Below are positions 45,556 through 55,746 of a stretch of DNA of 64,000 nt, piece by piece; position 1 is the stretch's first letter; each line of letters starts with the position of its first letter. A program made the translations under genes and the position numbers. Where the stretch lies: assembly GCF_011383005.1 (NCBI RefSeq), contig NZ_CP049935.1, positions 2,914,001-2,978,000 on the forward strand, in the 5' to 3' direction. The notes under the pieces were generated by a model, which saw only the letters and a list, made by a program, of their open reading frames with translations, searched no databases and had not been told where the DNA came from. This stretch comes from Phycicoccus sp. HDW14. Lineage in GTDB: Bacteria; Actinomycetota; Actinomycetes; Actinomycetales; Dermatophilaceae.

Positions 45556-46419
45556 TCACGTCAGCCACGTCGACGTGGCGCCGAGCACGCCGGCACCGTC
45601 GAGGTCGCGCAGCGAGAGCCCGACGAAGCCCTCGGCCTGGGGCGAGGTCTGCCAACGGAAGCGGGGCTGCGTCGTCGTGACCGCCTCGACGATGACCGCG
45701 GCCGCGGCCTGCGGGCTCTGCGCGGCGTCGAAGGCGGCGGCCGTACGGCGCAGGTACGCGGCGAGCAGCCCGGCGTACGGGTCGTCGGTGGTGGCACCGG
45801 CGCCGTCCGCCCCGTCGGCCCCGTCGGCTCGGTGGACGTTGCCCGTGAACTCGCTGGCCACCGCCCCCGGCTCGACGATGCTCACCGTGACCCCGAAGCG
45901 CGCGACGACCGGCGCGAGCGACTGCATCAGCCCCTCGACGGCGAACTTGGCGCCACAGTAGGCGTCGGCGAACGGCTGGCCCACGGCGCCACCGACGCTC
46001 GTCACGGTGACCACCCGGCCACGGCCCGCGGCACGCATCGCCGGGAGGACGAGGCGGGTCATCCGGGCGACGGCGAGGTAGTTGACGTCGAGCTGCTCCT
46101 GGAGCTGGGCGTCGCTCAGCTGCTCGAGGGTGGCCACCGCGCCACGGCCCGCGTTGTTGACGAGCACGTCGAGGGAGCCGTGGTCGGCGAGGACGCCGTC
46201 GACCACCGTGCGCGAGGCGTCCGCGTCCGTCACGTCGAGGGTGCGGACGTCGAGCTCGACGCCGGCCTGCTCGGCGGCCTCGCGCAGCAGGGCGTCGCGG
46301 CTGGTGTCGCGCATCGTCGCGACGACCGTCAGCCCGGCACCGGCCAGCGCCACCGCGGTGGCCAGGCCGATCCCGCTCGAGGTTCCGGTGACCAGCGCGA
46401 CATCCTGCCGAGGCGTCAT
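45556..46419 (-). CDS. Short-chain dehydrogenase/reductase
   Basis: 287 residues, classical SDR: cofactor motif VTGTSSGIGLATAVALAGAG, NNAGRGAVA, catalytic serine region TVTSVGGAVGQP, and YCGAKFAVEG with the catalytic Tyr and Lys. The C-terminal extension resembles ketoreductases of unknown substrate. ATG follows a TACGCT box by six bases (leaderless). Convergent with the aldo/keto reductase. Confidence 0.9.
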   Translation of the reverse strand: MTPRQDVALVTGTSSGIGLATAVALAGAGLTVVATMRDTSRDALLREAAEQAGVELDVRTLDVTDADASRTVVDGVLADHGSLDVLVNNAGRGAVATLEQLSDAQLQEQLDVNYLAVARMTRLVLPAMRAAGRGRVVTVTSVGGAVGQPFADAYCGAKFAVEGLMQSLAPVVARFGVTVSIVEPGAVASEFTGNVHRADGADGADGAGATTDDPYAGLLAAYLRRTAAAFDAAQSPQAAAAVIVEAVTTTQPRFRWQTSPQAEGFVGLSLRDLDGAGVLGATSTWLT

Positions 46420-46425
46420 CCCCGG

Positions 46426-46431
46426 AGCGTA
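46426..46431 (-). promoter_or_regulatory. -10 box, leaderless SDR gene
   Basis: TACGCT on the minus strand, six bases before the ATG at 46419. Confidence 0.5.
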
Positions 46432-46438
46432 GACCCCG

Positions 46439-47337
46439 TCACCGGCCGGGGACCCCGGTGCCGCACGCGTGCCGCACCTGCTCGGCGACCATGGACATCG
46501 TCCAGCGGGCGCGGACGGGGTCGTCGGTGAGGAAGTAGTGGTCGACCCCCGGCGTCACGTCGTGCAGGACCTCCACCCCGGCGTCCCGCAGCCGCTGCGC
46601 GTACCGGTCCCCGTCCGGGCGCAGGGAGTCACGGCCGCCCGTCAGGACGATGGTCGGCGGCAGGCCCGAGAGGTCGGCGGCCAGCAGGGGTGAGGCGTAC
46701 GGCTCAGCGGGCGGCGCTCGACGTCCGGGAAGTAGGTCCGGCGCACCAGCCGGCGCAGGCCGGCATCGACCATCCCATGGCCGTCCTCGACCTCGGAGGC
46801 CATGTCGAGCGCAGGGACGCCGAGCACCTGAAGCACCGGGCTGAACGACCCGTGGTCGCGCGCCATGAGGCAGACGGCGGCCGCGACCTGGCCGCCGGCG
46901 CTGAAGCCGCTGACGACCATCCGCCGACCGTCGACGCCGTACTCGCCCCCGTGCGCGGCCAGCTCGGCCGCGACGTCGTCACCCTCCTCCTGGCCCACCG
47001 GGTAGCGGGCCTGGGGCGCCACCGACCAGTCGACGTTGGCGACCGCCACGCCGGCCGTGGCCGCGAGGTACCGGCACCACCAGTCGTCCATCTCGGGGTA
47101 GCGCATGACGAAGGCGCCGCCGTGGAAGTGGACGACGACCGGCGGTGGGTCCTGGGGGCCGCGGGCCGGGGCCGGGCGGTAGAGGTCGACCCGGACGTCG
47201 CCGTGGCGCGTCGGCACCCGGTGCCGCTCAGGGCGCGGGAGGTCCTGACCGGCGAAGCGCAGCGGCTCGCCGTACCGGACCGTGAAGGGCGCCGACTTCT
47301 GCAGCACCCACGCCCGGGCGTCGTCGAGGAGGGTCAC
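46439..47337 (-). CDS. Alpha/beta hydrolase, hormone-sensitive-lipase type (frame break)
   Basis: The first frame from ATG 47337 has the HSL-family oxyanion motif VVVHFHGGAFVMRYPEMDDW, and the nucleophile elbow VVSGFSAGGQVAAAV. Near 46701-46710 one base is missing; the continuing frame gives EPYASPLLAADLSGLPPT, VLTGGRDSLRPDGD and the catalytic histidine in GVDHYFLTDD, ending at TGA 46439-46441. Repaired length is 299 residues. It hydrolyses small esters; substrate unknown. It lies downstream of the HpcH/HpaI gene and may be co-transcribed. Confidence 0.83.
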
Positions 47338-47390
47338 GCCCGGTGGTTCGTGGCCGGGCCGGGGCCGGATGGGGTGTCGGGCCGGCGGGG

Positions 47391-48152
47391 TCAGGCGCCG
47401 TCAGCCGGGCCGGCCTCCGTGCCGGAGTCGGCGTCGGCGTCGGCGTCGAGCACGGCGCGGACGCCGGCCGCGACGACGGCGACGTCGGTCGTCACGGCGA
47501 GGAACCCGATGCCGTGGTCCCGCAGCCGACGTGCCGCGTCCGGGCGGCCGGCGAAGGCGCCGACGAGGATGCCCTGCCGCTCGGCGGCGCGGACGATGCG
47601 CGCGAGGGGACCGTCGGGGCTGTCGTCGTCGAGGAGGGCCTCGACCGAGGTGCCGAGCGAGAGGGCGAGGTCGAGCGGACCGACGAAGAGGCCGTCGACG
47701 CCCGGGGTCGCGGCGATGGCGTCGACCTCGTCGAGGGCGCCCGGCGTCTCGACCATGACCCAGCAGCGGACGAGCTCGTTCGCGACCTCGGGGTCCGGGG
47801 CTGCCCCGCCCCACAACGGCGGGAACGGCCCCCAGCTGCGTTCTCCCAGAGGCGGGTAGCGGGAGGCCAGGGCAGCTCGCTCGGCATCGGCGGCGCTCGT
47901 GACGGACGGCACGACGACCCCGGACGCGCCGGCGTCGAGGGCGGCCCCGATCCACGCCGGGTCGACCGACGGGACCCGGACGAGGAAGGCCGTGTGCGTC
48001 GCGGCCAGGGCCCGCCCGAGCCGGTGCAGGGCCGCCCGGTCGACCGGCCCGTGCTGGGCGTCGAGGGCGAGCCAGTCGAACCCCGACCCCGCCAGCCGCA
48101 GCAGGAGGTCGGCGTCGGCGGTGCTCGTCCAGATGCCGCGGGAGGTCTCCAT
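47391..48152 (-). CDS. HpcH/HpaI-type aldolase family protein
   Basis: 253 residues. The start ATG 48152 follows CACGAT by six bases and gives METSRGIWTSTADADLLLRL. Motifs of the class II pyruvate aldolases are FDWLALDAQHGPVD, VRVPSVDPAWIGAALDAG, the metal-binding Glu in CWVMVETPGALDEVDAI and GVDGLFVGPLDLALSLG. The family cleaves 4-hydroxy-2-oxo acids to pyruvate and an aldehyde. Confidence 0.87.
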   Translation of the reverse strand: METSRGIWTSTADADLLLRLAGSGFDWLALDAQHGPVDRAALHRLGRALAATHTAFLVRVPSVDPAWIGAALDAGASGVVVPSVTSAADAERAALASRYPPLGERSWGPFPPLWGGAAPDPEVANELVRCWVMVETPGALDEVDAIAATPGVDGLFVGPLDLALSLGTSVEALLDDDSPDGPLARIVRAAERQGILVGAFAGRPDAARRLRDHGIGFLAVTTDVAVVAAGVRAVLDADADADSGTEAGPADGA

Positions 48153-48300
48153 CCGGCCATCGTGCCAGCGACCGCGGGTGGGTGACGCGGCTCTCGCCGG
48201 CCGTCCGTGCCGGTGGCCCGGTGGGACGATGGGAGCGGCGGAGGCGCACGCCCTGCCGACCGTGGCACGGCGCCGGACGCCCTCGCCGCTGGAGGCGGTC

Positions 48301-48753
48301 ATGGCCACCACGTCGACACACCACCCCGTTCCCCGCCCGCGCGCCGCGCAGCGGACGGCCGCCGGGAGCGCCGGCCTCGGCACTGCGCTCGTCGACCTCG
48401 TGCTGCTCTACGTCGTCAACGTCCGGCCCGGGTGGGAGGCAGCGCCGTTCCTCACCCCGGAGGCCGCGGACGTCGTACCCCTGGTCAACGCCGCGCTGTG
48501 GACCGGCGTGGGCGTCGGCCTCGTCCTCACCCTGCTGCACGGCGTCGGCATCCGGAGCCTCGGCGACCTCGTGACGACGGTCGTCGGGCTGGCGGCGACG
48601 CTGCGGGTCTGGGACGTCTTCCCGTTCGACCTCACCTCGGGCTGGCACCTCACGGTGCGCGTCCTGCTGGTCGTCGCCGTCGTGGGCAGCCTCATCGGCA
48701 TCGTCGCCGCGCTCGTGCGGCTGCTCGGCGCCCTCTGGCGCCCGGACGAGTAG
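48301..48753 (+). CDS. Small four-helix membrane protein of unknown function
   Basis: 150 residues with four hydrophobic segments: GTALVDLVLLYVVNVRPG, VPLVNAALWTGVGVGLVL, LVTTVVGLAATLRVWDVFPF and VRVLLVVAVVGSLIGIVAAL. The segment RVWDVFPFDL is seen in other uncharacterised actinobacterial membrane proteins. No ribosome-binding site is clear and the start could lie elsewhere upstream. Confidence 0.65.
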   Translation: MATTSTHHPVPRPRAAQRTAAGSAGLGTALVDLVLLYVVNVRPGWEAAPFLTPEAADVVPLVNAALWTGVGVGLVLTLLHGVGIRSLGDLVTTVVGLAATLRVWDVFPFDLTSGWHLTVRVLLVVAVVGSLIGIVAALVRLLGALWRPDE

Positions 48754-48890
48754 GGCCGGGGCGGGGCGCTCCCCAGCGGGCCGCCGACCGACCGACGACA
48801 CGATGACGGCTCACGCGCCCGCCGTCGTGCTCGAGGCCGCCCACCCGGTGCCGTGCGTGTCGTCCGCCCGTCGGCTCGGCTCGGCGCTGG

Positions 48891-50425
48891 TCAGGAACCG
48901 CCGAGCGCGCGGACCGTGTCGATGGTGTCGACCTCGTCGAGCGGCTTGTCGTCGCGGTAGCGCAGGACCCGCGCGAACCGCAGCGCCACGCCCCCGGGTA
49001 GCGCGACGAGCGCTGCACGCCGTCGAGCGCGATCTCGACGACCTGCTCCGGCCGCACCGTGACGACGTAGCCGTCAGTGGGCCCGTCGGCGAGCTCGGTG
49101 AACCGCTCGGTCTGCCAGCGCAGCATCTCGTCGGTCATCCCCTTGAAGGTCTTGCCGACCATCACGTACCCGTCGCCGTCGGGGTCGCGGGCCCCGAGGT
49201 GGATGTTCGAGAGCCAGCCGCGGCGGCGGCCCGACCCGCGCTCGACGGCGAGCACGACGAGGTCGAGGGTGTGCGTCGGCTTGACCTTGACCCAGCCGCT
49301 GCCCCTCCGGCCGGCGGCGTAGGGGGAGGCCGCGTCCTTGACGACGACGCCCTCGTGACCGGCCGCGACGAGCGCGTCGAAGAACGCGGCCGCCTCCGCG
49401 GGGTCGGCGGTGAGGAGCCGCGGGACGACGAGGTGCGGCGCCAGCGCGGTGAGCACCTCGTGCCGCTCGAGCGCCGAGGCGTCGACGAGGTCGCGGCCGT
49501 CGGCGTGGAGGACGTCGAAGAGGAACGTCGTGAGCGGCACCTCGGCCCGGAGCCGCTCGACGTCGGCCGAGCTCGCGGTGCGGGCCCCGGTGACCTGGAA
49601 CGGCGCCGGCCGCCCACCCTCACGCAGGACGATGGCCTCACCGTCGAGCACGAGGTCACCGCCCGGCAGCGCGTCGACGGCCTCGACGACCTCGGGCACG
49701 CGCTCGGTGATCTCGTCGAGGCTGCGGGTGAAGACCGTGACCTCGCCGTCGCGGCGGTGCACCTGCACGCGGATGCCGTCGAGCTTGCCGTCGACGAGCA
49801 TGTCGGCGCCCGCGAACCCCTCGACCGCCTCGTCGGTGGTCTTCGCGGAGGCGGCGAGCATCGGGCGCAGCGGGCGGCCGACGACGAGCCCGACCTCCTC
49901 GAGGGCCGGTTGCCCGCCGCTGGCCGCGAGACCGGCGACGACGTGGGTCGAGCCGGCGAGCATCACGGCCCGGCGGACGACGGCGTCGGGCACCTCGAAC
50001 GCGGCGGCCACGGCCCCGAGCACCACGCCGTCGAGCGCGCCCTGCCGGAGGTTGCCGGTCATCAGCGCGCGCAGGAACGCCTGCTCGTCGGCGGTGGCCC
50101 GGCCCATCAGCCCGGCGAGCTCGGCGCGCCGGGACGCGGTGGAGCCGGCACCGGCCGAGCCGGCCAGCCGGTCGAAGGCCGCGTCGACCTCGGCGACGGT
50201 GAGCGAGGGTTCGACGGCGGGGTCGGGCAGCGAGGTCAGCGACCGGTACCCGATGCCGAGGCGCCGCTGGGGCAGCACCCCGGAGAGGAACGCCACGACC
50301 GTGCCGACCTCGTCGGCGTCGGCGCGCGCGAGCAGCCCGGCGAGCGCCGCGGTCTTCGCCGTGCGCGACCGGGTGGCCGCGACCTCGGCCGAGACCGCGA
50401 CGAGGTCGGCGAGCGCGACGGTCAC
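48891..50425 (-). CDS. ATP-dependent DNA ligase, LigB-like (C-terminal frame break)
   Basis: N-terminal DNA_ligase_A_N domain ([39 protein letters not shown]), the adenylation motif [18 protein letters not shown] with the catalytic lysine, [26 protein letters not shown] and [15 protein letters not shown]. In the OB domain a missing base in 48991-48995 shifts the final ~30 residues ([18 protein letters not shown]). Repaired length is 511 residues. It seals nicks using ATP and is probably an accessory repair ligase. GTG 50425 overlaps the VOC gene stop (GTGA). Confidence 0.92.
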
Positions 50426-50781
50426 TCGGCCGGCTGCCAGGCCCCGAGCTCGTTGCCGGCGGGGTCGCGGAAGTAGAAGCGTCGACCGCCCGGGAACGCG
50501 TAGGGCTCCGTGCTCACGGTGCCGCCGGCGTCGAGGACCGCCTGCACGGTGGCGTCGAGGTCGTCGGAGAAGAGGAGCACGAGCGGGCCGCCGGTGCCGG
50601 GCTCCCTGCCGGCGTCGATGCCGCCGGCCTCGTCGTCGCGGCCCGGGACCCGGTAGCCGAGGTAGTCGGGGCCGTACTCGGTGAAGGTCCAACCGAAGGC
50701 CTGCTCGTAGAACGCCCGGGTCGGTGCGAGGTCGGGCGCACCGAGCTCGACGTAGTCGATGGCGTGGTGGGTGTGGCTCAT
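50422..50781 (-). CDS. VOC family protein
   Basis: 119 residues with the paired beta-alpha-beta pattern: IDYVELGAPDLAPTRAFYEQ, AFGWTFTEYGPDYLGY, then ATVQAVLDAGGTVSTEPYAF and YFRDPAGNELGAWQ. Metal-binding His and Glu are present in part. Substrate unknown. Leaderless start (TAGCGT six bases before ATG). Coupled to the downstream DNA ligase gene. Confidence 0.9.
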   Translation of the reverse strand: MSHTHHAIDYVELGAPDLAPTRAFYEQAFGWTFTEYGPDYLGYRVPGRDDEAGGIDAGREPGTGGPLVLLFSDDLDATVQAVLDAGGTVSTEPYAFPGGRRFYFRDPAGNELGAWQPAE

Positions 50782-50787
50782 CCCCGC

Positions 50788-50793
50788 ACGCTA
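50788..50793 (-). promoter_or_regulatory. -10 box, leaderless VOC gene
   Basis: TAGCGT on the minus strand, six bases before ATG 50781. It probably serves VOC and DNA ligase. Confidence 0.5.
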
Positions 50794-50817
50794 GCGACCC
50801 CCACCGACACGCGGTGC

Positions 50818-51249
50818 TCAGCGCGCGAGGCGCATCGGCAGGTGCGGGATGCCGTCGTCGAGGAAGCCGTCGCCGTCGCGGACGAAGCCCAGCCGCTCGT
50901 ACCAGCCCTCGAGGTGGGACTGTGCGTCGAGCACGACCGGCCCGCGCGTCGCCGAGAGCACCGCGAGCACCAGCTCTCGGGCGATCCCGGCCCCGCGCGC
51001 CTCCCGGGCCGTCGCCACCCGGCCGATCCGCACGACGCTGCCGTCGTCGAGGGCCCGCAGGGTCGCCAGCACGGCACCGTCCGGCCCCTCGGTCCACCAC
51101 TGCACCGTGCCGGGCTCGAGGTCGCGGCCGTCGAGGTCGGCGAAGAGGCACTCCTGCTCGAGCACGAAGACGTCCTGCCGCAGCCGCAGCACGGCGTAGA
51201 GCGTCGCGGCACCCATCCCGGAGAGCGGTGAGGAGCGGATGACGGTCAC
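50818..51249 (-). CDS. GNAT N-acetyltransferase, ElaA-like
   Basis: 143 residues. LYAVLRLRQDVFVLEQEC and FADLDGRDLEPGTVQWW match ElaA-type acetyltransferases; the acetyl-CoA loop is RVATAREARGAGIARELVLA. The C-terminal strand LDAQSHLEGWYERLGFVRDG is intact. Substrate unknown. GTG start with TAGGGT six bases upstream. Confidence 0.88.
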   Translation of the reverse strand: MTVIRSSPLSGMGAATLYAVLRLRQDVFVLEQECLFADLDGRDLEPGTVQWWTEGPDGAVLATLRALDDGSVVRIGRVATAREARGAGIARELVLAVLSATRGPVVLDAQSHLEGWYERLGFVRDGDGFLDDGIPHLPMRLAR

Positions 51250-51255
51250 CGCGTC

Positions 51256-51261
51256 ACCCTA
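51256..51261 (-). promoter_or_regulatory. -10 box, leaderless GNAT gene
   Basis: TAGGGT on the minus strand, six bases before GTG 51249. Confidence 0.5.
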
Positions 51262-51290
51262 CGACCGGCCCGGGCGGCGAGGATGGAGCG

Positions 51291-51980
51291 ATGGATGACG
51301 CCCCCGTCCCCGCCCCGTCCCTGCTCCTGCTCGACGTCAACGAGACGCTCTCCGACATGGCGCCGGTCGGCGAGCGCTTCGCCGCCCTCGGCCTGCCCGA
51401 GCACCTCGCCTCGCCCTGGTTCGCCGGCATCCTCCGGGACGGGATGGCGCTCACGGTCACGGGCGACAACCCTGCCTTCGCCGACCTCGCCCGTGCGTCC
51501 TTCCACGCCGTGGTGCACGGCCGGCCGGACGCCCCGGCCGACCTCGACGCCGCCGCCTCGGAGGTCCTCGGGACGTTCATGCGTCTCCCGCTGCACCCCG
51601 ACGTCGTCCCGGGCCTGCGCGCGCTGGCCGGCCGGGGCATCCGGCTGGCGACCCTGAGCAACGGCTCGGCCGCGGTCGCCGAGGGGCTCCTCGAGCGAGC
51701 CGGGCTCGACGACGTGGTCGAGCGCGTGCTCTCGGTCGCCGACGCACCCCGGTGGAAGCCGGACGCCTCGGCCTACCGGTACGCCCTCGACACCTGTGGC
51801 GTCGAGGGCGGCGAGGCGATGCTCGTCGCGGTCCACCCGTGGGACACCCACGGCGCCGCGTCGGCCGGCCTGCGCAGCGCCTACGTCGCCCGCACCGGGG
51901 CGCCCTACCCGCCGACGATGCGCGCGCCCGAGCTGACGGTCGCCTCGTTCACCGACCTCGCGGCCCGCCTCACACGCTGA
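51291..51980 (+). CDS. HAD-superfamily hydrolase, 2-haloacid-dehalogenase type
   Basis: 229 residues. Motif I LLLLDVNETLSDM with the nucleophile Asp, motif II LATLSNGSAAVAEGL, the lysine in RWKPDASAYRYAL and a motif IV region MLVAVHPWDTHGAASAGL. This is the L-2-haloacid dehalogenase/phosphatase subgroup; halogenated substrate use cannot be assumed. The 3' end overlaps the convergent kdpE gene by 11 bp. Confidence 0.88.
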   Translation: MDDAPVPAPSLLLLDVNETLSDMAPVGERFAALGLPEHLASPWFAGILRDGMALTVTGDNPAFADLARASFHAVVHGRPDAPADLDAAASEVLGTFMRLPLHPDVVPGLRALAGRGIRLATLSNGSAAVAEGLLERAGLDDVVERVLSVADAPRWKPDASAYRYALDTCGVEGGEAMLVAVHPWDTHGAASAGLRSAYVARTGAPYPPTMRAPELTVASFTDLAARLTR

Positions 51981-52656
51981 GGCGGTACCCGATCCCCGGC
52001 TCGGTGAGGATGTGCCGCGGCGCCGACGGGTCGTCCTCGAGCTTGCGCCGCAGCTGGTTGCCGTACACCCGCAGGTAGTTCGACTCGCGGCCGTACCCGG
52101 GACCCCACACCGCCCGCAGCAGGTCGGCCTGGGTGACCACCCGACCCCGGTGGCGGGCCAGCTCGGCGACGAGCCGCCACTCGGTCGGGGTGAGGTGCAC
52201 CGGCTCACCGCGGTGGGTGGCGGCCAGGGTCGCGAAGTCGAGGGTGAACGCCTCGGTCGTCACCGGGGCGACCGCGGCCAGCCCGTCGTCCTCGGCACCC
52301 CGGCGCAGGGCCGAGCGCACGCGCGCCATCAGCTCGTCCATCCCGAAGGGCTTGGTGACGTAGTCGTCGGCCCCCTCGTCGAGGGCCTCGACCTTGTCGT
52401 CGGACTGGTGGCGCGCCGACAGCACGACGACGGGGACGCGCGAGCGGGTCCGGATGCGGCGCAGCACCTCGACGCCGTCGAGGTCGGGCAGGCCCAGGTC
52501 GAGGACGACGAGGTCGGGCGGGGCGTCGTGCACGGTGGCCAGGGCGTCGAGGCCGGAGCCGACCTCCTCGACCTCGTAGCCGCGGGCCCGCAGGTTGATG
52601 CGCAGGGTGCGGCGCAGGGTCGGGTCGTCGTCGACGACGAGCACGCGCTGGTTCAT
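51970..52656 (-). CDS. kdpE: KdpE, OmpR-family response regulator of potassium uptake
   Basis: 228 residues. Receiver: RVLVVDDDPTLRRTLRINL, phosphoacceptor VVLDLGLPDLDGVEVL and lysine DDYVTKPFGMDELMARV. Winged-helix effector: LTPTEWRLVAELARHRGRVV, ending GIGYRL. Its ATG overlaps the kdpD stop (ATGA). It is expected to activate the kdpFABC genes upstream at low potassium or high osmolarity, probably through the phased repeats at 59579. Confidence 0.95.
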   Translation of the reverse strand: MNQRVLVVDDDPTLRRTLRINLRARGYEVEEVGSGLDALATVHDAPPDLVVLDLGLPDLDGVEVLRRIRTRSRVPVVVLSARHQSDDKVEALDEGADDYVTKPFGMDELMARVRSALRRGAEDDGLAAVAPVTTEAFTLDFATLAATHRGEPVHLTPTEWRLVAELARHRGRVVTQADLLRAVWGPGYGRESNYLRVYGNQLRRKLEDDPSAPRHILTEPGIGYRLSV

Positions 52657-55159
52657 CCGGCCTCCTCCGTCGTCGGAAGGTCGACGACCATCGTCAGGCC
52701 GCCGCCGGGGTGTCCTCGGCGCTCACCCTGCCACCCATCGCCTCCGCGAGGCCACGGGCGACCGCGAGCCCGAGACCGACGCCGTCGCCGTCCGGCGCGT
52801 CGCCGTGGCGCTGGAACGGGAGGAAGATGCGGTCGCGGTCGGGTTCCGGCACACCGGGTCCGGTGTCGACGACCCGCACCTGCACCCGGTCGGCCAGGGC
52901 GCTGGTGCACACCCGCACCCGGCCCGGCGACGGCTGGTGGCGCAGGGCGTTCTCGACGACGTTGCCGAGGACCCGGTCGAGCAGCCCGGCATCGGCGACG
53001 ACGACCCGGGCGTCGGGGTCGAGGGCCCAGTCGACCCGCTCGGGCTCGGCGACGGCGGCGACGACGCCGGGCACGACCTCGCCGAGGTCGACCCGCCGCG
53101 GATGGGCGACGAGGGCACCGGCCTGCAGGCGCGACATGTCGAGGAGGTTGCCGATGAGGGCGTCGAGCCGGTCGGCGGAGTCCTCGATGGCCGCCTCGAG
53201 CTCGGCCTCGTCCTCGGGGCTGAAGGTGACCTCGGTCGAGCGCAGGCTGCCGATGGCGGCCTTGATGCCGGCGAGCGGGGTCCGCAGGTCGTGCGAGACG
53301 GCCGACAGCAGGGCGGTGCGCGCCGAGTTGTCCCGCGCGAGCGCCGCTGCCTCGCCGGCCGAGGCCTGCAGCGACCGGCGCTGGAGGATGGCGCCCGCGT
53401 GCGCGGCGAACGCGGCGAACAGGCGCTGGCGGCCGGCCGACACGGTGGCGCCGACGAGGACGAGGTCGTGCTCGGGGTCGGCCTCCTCGCGGGGCAGGCC
53501 CGGGGCGCCCAGGTCCTCGGTGCCCAGGGCGGGGTCGGTCGTGGCGACCACCGCGGCGGGCCGGTGCCGGTCGGGGCGCCGGACGACGGCCGCCGCGTCG
53601 GCACCGAACATGTCGAGCGCGGTGTCGAGCAGCAGGGTCATCTGGTCGGTGGAGCCGAGCAGCATGTGGCTCAGCCCGGCGAGCGAGGCGGCCTCGCCCT
53701 GGGCGCGCACGGCCTGGTCGGCCCGGCGGGCGCTGCGGTCGACGACCCACGCGACGGCCGCGGCGACGAGGAGGAAGACGACGAGCGCGGCGGCGTTCTC
53801 GGGCTCGGAGATGGTCAGGCCGCCCGTCGGCGGGGTGAAGAACCAGTTGAGGAACAGCGACGAGGCGAGGGCGCCGAGCAGGGCCGGGCCCATCCCGCCG
53901 AGCAGCGCCGTGAGCACGCTGAGCAGGAGGAAGAGCGGGACCGTGAGCGGCAGGTCGGGGTCCTCCGGGAGGCCGGCGAGGGCCTCGGTGAGCAGGAACG
54001 GCCCGAGCACCGCCAGCGCGTACCCCAGCCGCCGGCGTCGTCTCGGCAGGCCGGCGCGCGGGGCACGCCAGCCGCGACCCGCGGCGAACCGGTGGGTCAC
54101 GACGTGCACGTCGATGTCGCCGGACTCGGTGATGACCTCCTCGGTCGTGCTGGGGGACAGCAGGGTCCGCCAGCGCGGGCGGCGCGAGGACCCGATGACC
54201 ACCTGGCTGGCGTTGACGCCCCGGGCGAAGTCGAGGACCGCCTCGGCGAGGTCGTCGCCGGTGACGGTGTGGAAGGTCCCGCCGAGCTCGTCGGTGAGCC
54301 GGCGCTGGGCGACGAGGTCGGGCAGCGTCGGCCCGGTCAGCCCGTCGGACCGGACGACGTGCACCGCGAGCAGCTCGCCACCGGCGCCGCGGGCCGCGAT
54401 GCGCGCGCCGCGGCGCAGCAACGTCTCGCCCTCCGCCGCACCGGAGACGGCGACGACGACCCGCTCGCGCGTCGGCCAGCTGGCGTCGATGCCGTGGTCG
54501 GCGCGGTACCTGCCGAGGCCCTCGTCGACCCGGTCGGCGAGCCAGAGCAGGGCCAGCTCGCGCAGCGCCGACAGGTTGCCGACCCGGAAGTAGTTGGCCA
54601 GCGCGGCGTCGACCTTCTCGGCGGCGTAGACGTTGCCGTGCGCCATCCGCCGGCGCAGGGCCTCGGGTGACATGTCGACGAGCTCGACCTGGTCGGCGGC
54701 GCGGACCACGGCGTCCGGCACCGTCTCGCGCTGCACGACACCGGTGATCGAGGTGACGACGTCGTTGAGCGACTCCAGGTGCTGGATGTTGACCGTCGAG
54801 ATGACGTCGATGCCGGCGTCGAGCAGCTCGTCGACGTCCTGCCAGCGCTTCTCGTGCCGGCAGCCGGGGGCGTTCGTGTGGGCGAGCTCGTCGACGAGGG
54901 CGACCTGGGGGCGGCGGCGCAGGAGGGCGTCGAGGTCCATCTCCTCGAGCGTGGTGCCGCGGTGGGTCAGCCGCGCACGGGGCACCGACTCGAGGCCCTC
55001 GACGAGCGCGAGCGTGTGCGGCCGCTCGTGCGTCTCGACGAGGCCGACGACGACGTCGGTGCCGCGGTCGAGGCGGCGGTGACCCTCGTCGAGCATGGCA
55101 ACGGTCTTGCCGACGCCCGGGGCCGCCCCGAGGTAGATCCGCAGCCGTCCGCGTGCCAT
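52653..55159 (-). CDS. kdpD: KdpD, potassium/turgor sensor histidine kinase (C-terminal frame break)
   Basis: N-terminal KdpD domain with Walker A YLGAAPGVGKTVAMLDEGH, then the SVPRARLTHRGTTLEEMD and DELAHTNAPG motifs; a universal-stress-like domain; four transmembrane helices (about residues 380-480); a GAF-like region; HisKA with SHDLRTPLAGIKAAIGSL; and HATPase with GVGLGLAVARGL. In the GGGG run 52707-52710 a base is missing; the repaired end reads DTPGGGLTMVVDLPTTEEAG and overlaps kdpE. Repaired length is 835 residues. Membrane sensor that phosphorylates or dephosphorylates KdpE. Confidence 0.95.
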
Positions 55160-55169
55160 GGCGCCATTC

Positions 55170-55736
55170 TCACCCCCGTCCGAGCTCGGCGAGCGCCACG
55201 TTGAGCCGGAGCACGTTCACGCGGTCCTGCCCGACGACGCCGAGCGCCGCGTGCTGCACGTGCTCGTCGACCAGCCGCAGCACCCGCGCGCGGTCGAGCC
55301 CCCGGGCGTCGGCGACCCGGGCGACCTGCCAGCGGGCGTACGCCGGCGACACGTCCGGGTCGAGGCCGCTGGCCGAGGTCGTCAGCGCGTCCGCCGGGAC
55401 GGGCTGCGGCGCATCGGGGTTCGCCGCGAGCAGGGCCTTCCGGCGCGCGGCCACGTCGGTGGCGAGGTCGGGGTTGGACGGCCCGTAGTTCGAGCCGCCG
55501 CTGGTGTCACCGGCCGCGTCGGACGCCGACGGGCGCCCCTGGAACCACTCGGGGCCGCTCGGGGGTTGGCCGATGAGGGCGGACCCGACCTCGCGACCGC
55601 CGACGACGACCGGCTGGCCGGCCGCGCGGTCGGGCACGAGCAGGCCGACCGCGAGGACCGCGGCGGGGTAGAGGACGCCGCAGAGGACGGTGAGGACGAG
55701 CAGCGCCTTGAGCGCGGCGGAGAGCTGACGGGTCAT
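55170..55736 (-). CDS. kdpC: KdpC, potassium-transporting ATPase subunit C
   Basis: 188 residues. One N-terminal membrane helix (LKALLVLTVLCGVLYPAAVL) followed by a periplasmic domain with GSALIGQP, FQGRPSASDAAGDTSGGSN, YGPSNPDLATDVAARRKALL and VSPAYARWQVARVADARGL, all typical of KdpC. It stabilises the KdpFABC complex and its ATP affinity. Ten bp separate it from kdpB. Confidence 0.96.
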   Translation of the reverse strand: MTRQLSAALKALLVLTVLCGVLYPAAVLAVGLLVPDRAAGQPVVVGGREVGSALIGQPPSGPEWFQGRPSASDAAGDTSGGSNYGPSNPDLATDVAARRKALLAANPDAPQPVPADALTTSASGLDPDVSPAYARWQVARVADARGLDRARVLRLVDEHVQHAALGVVGQDRVNVLRLNVALAELGRG

Positions 55737-55746
55737 GGCGGCCACC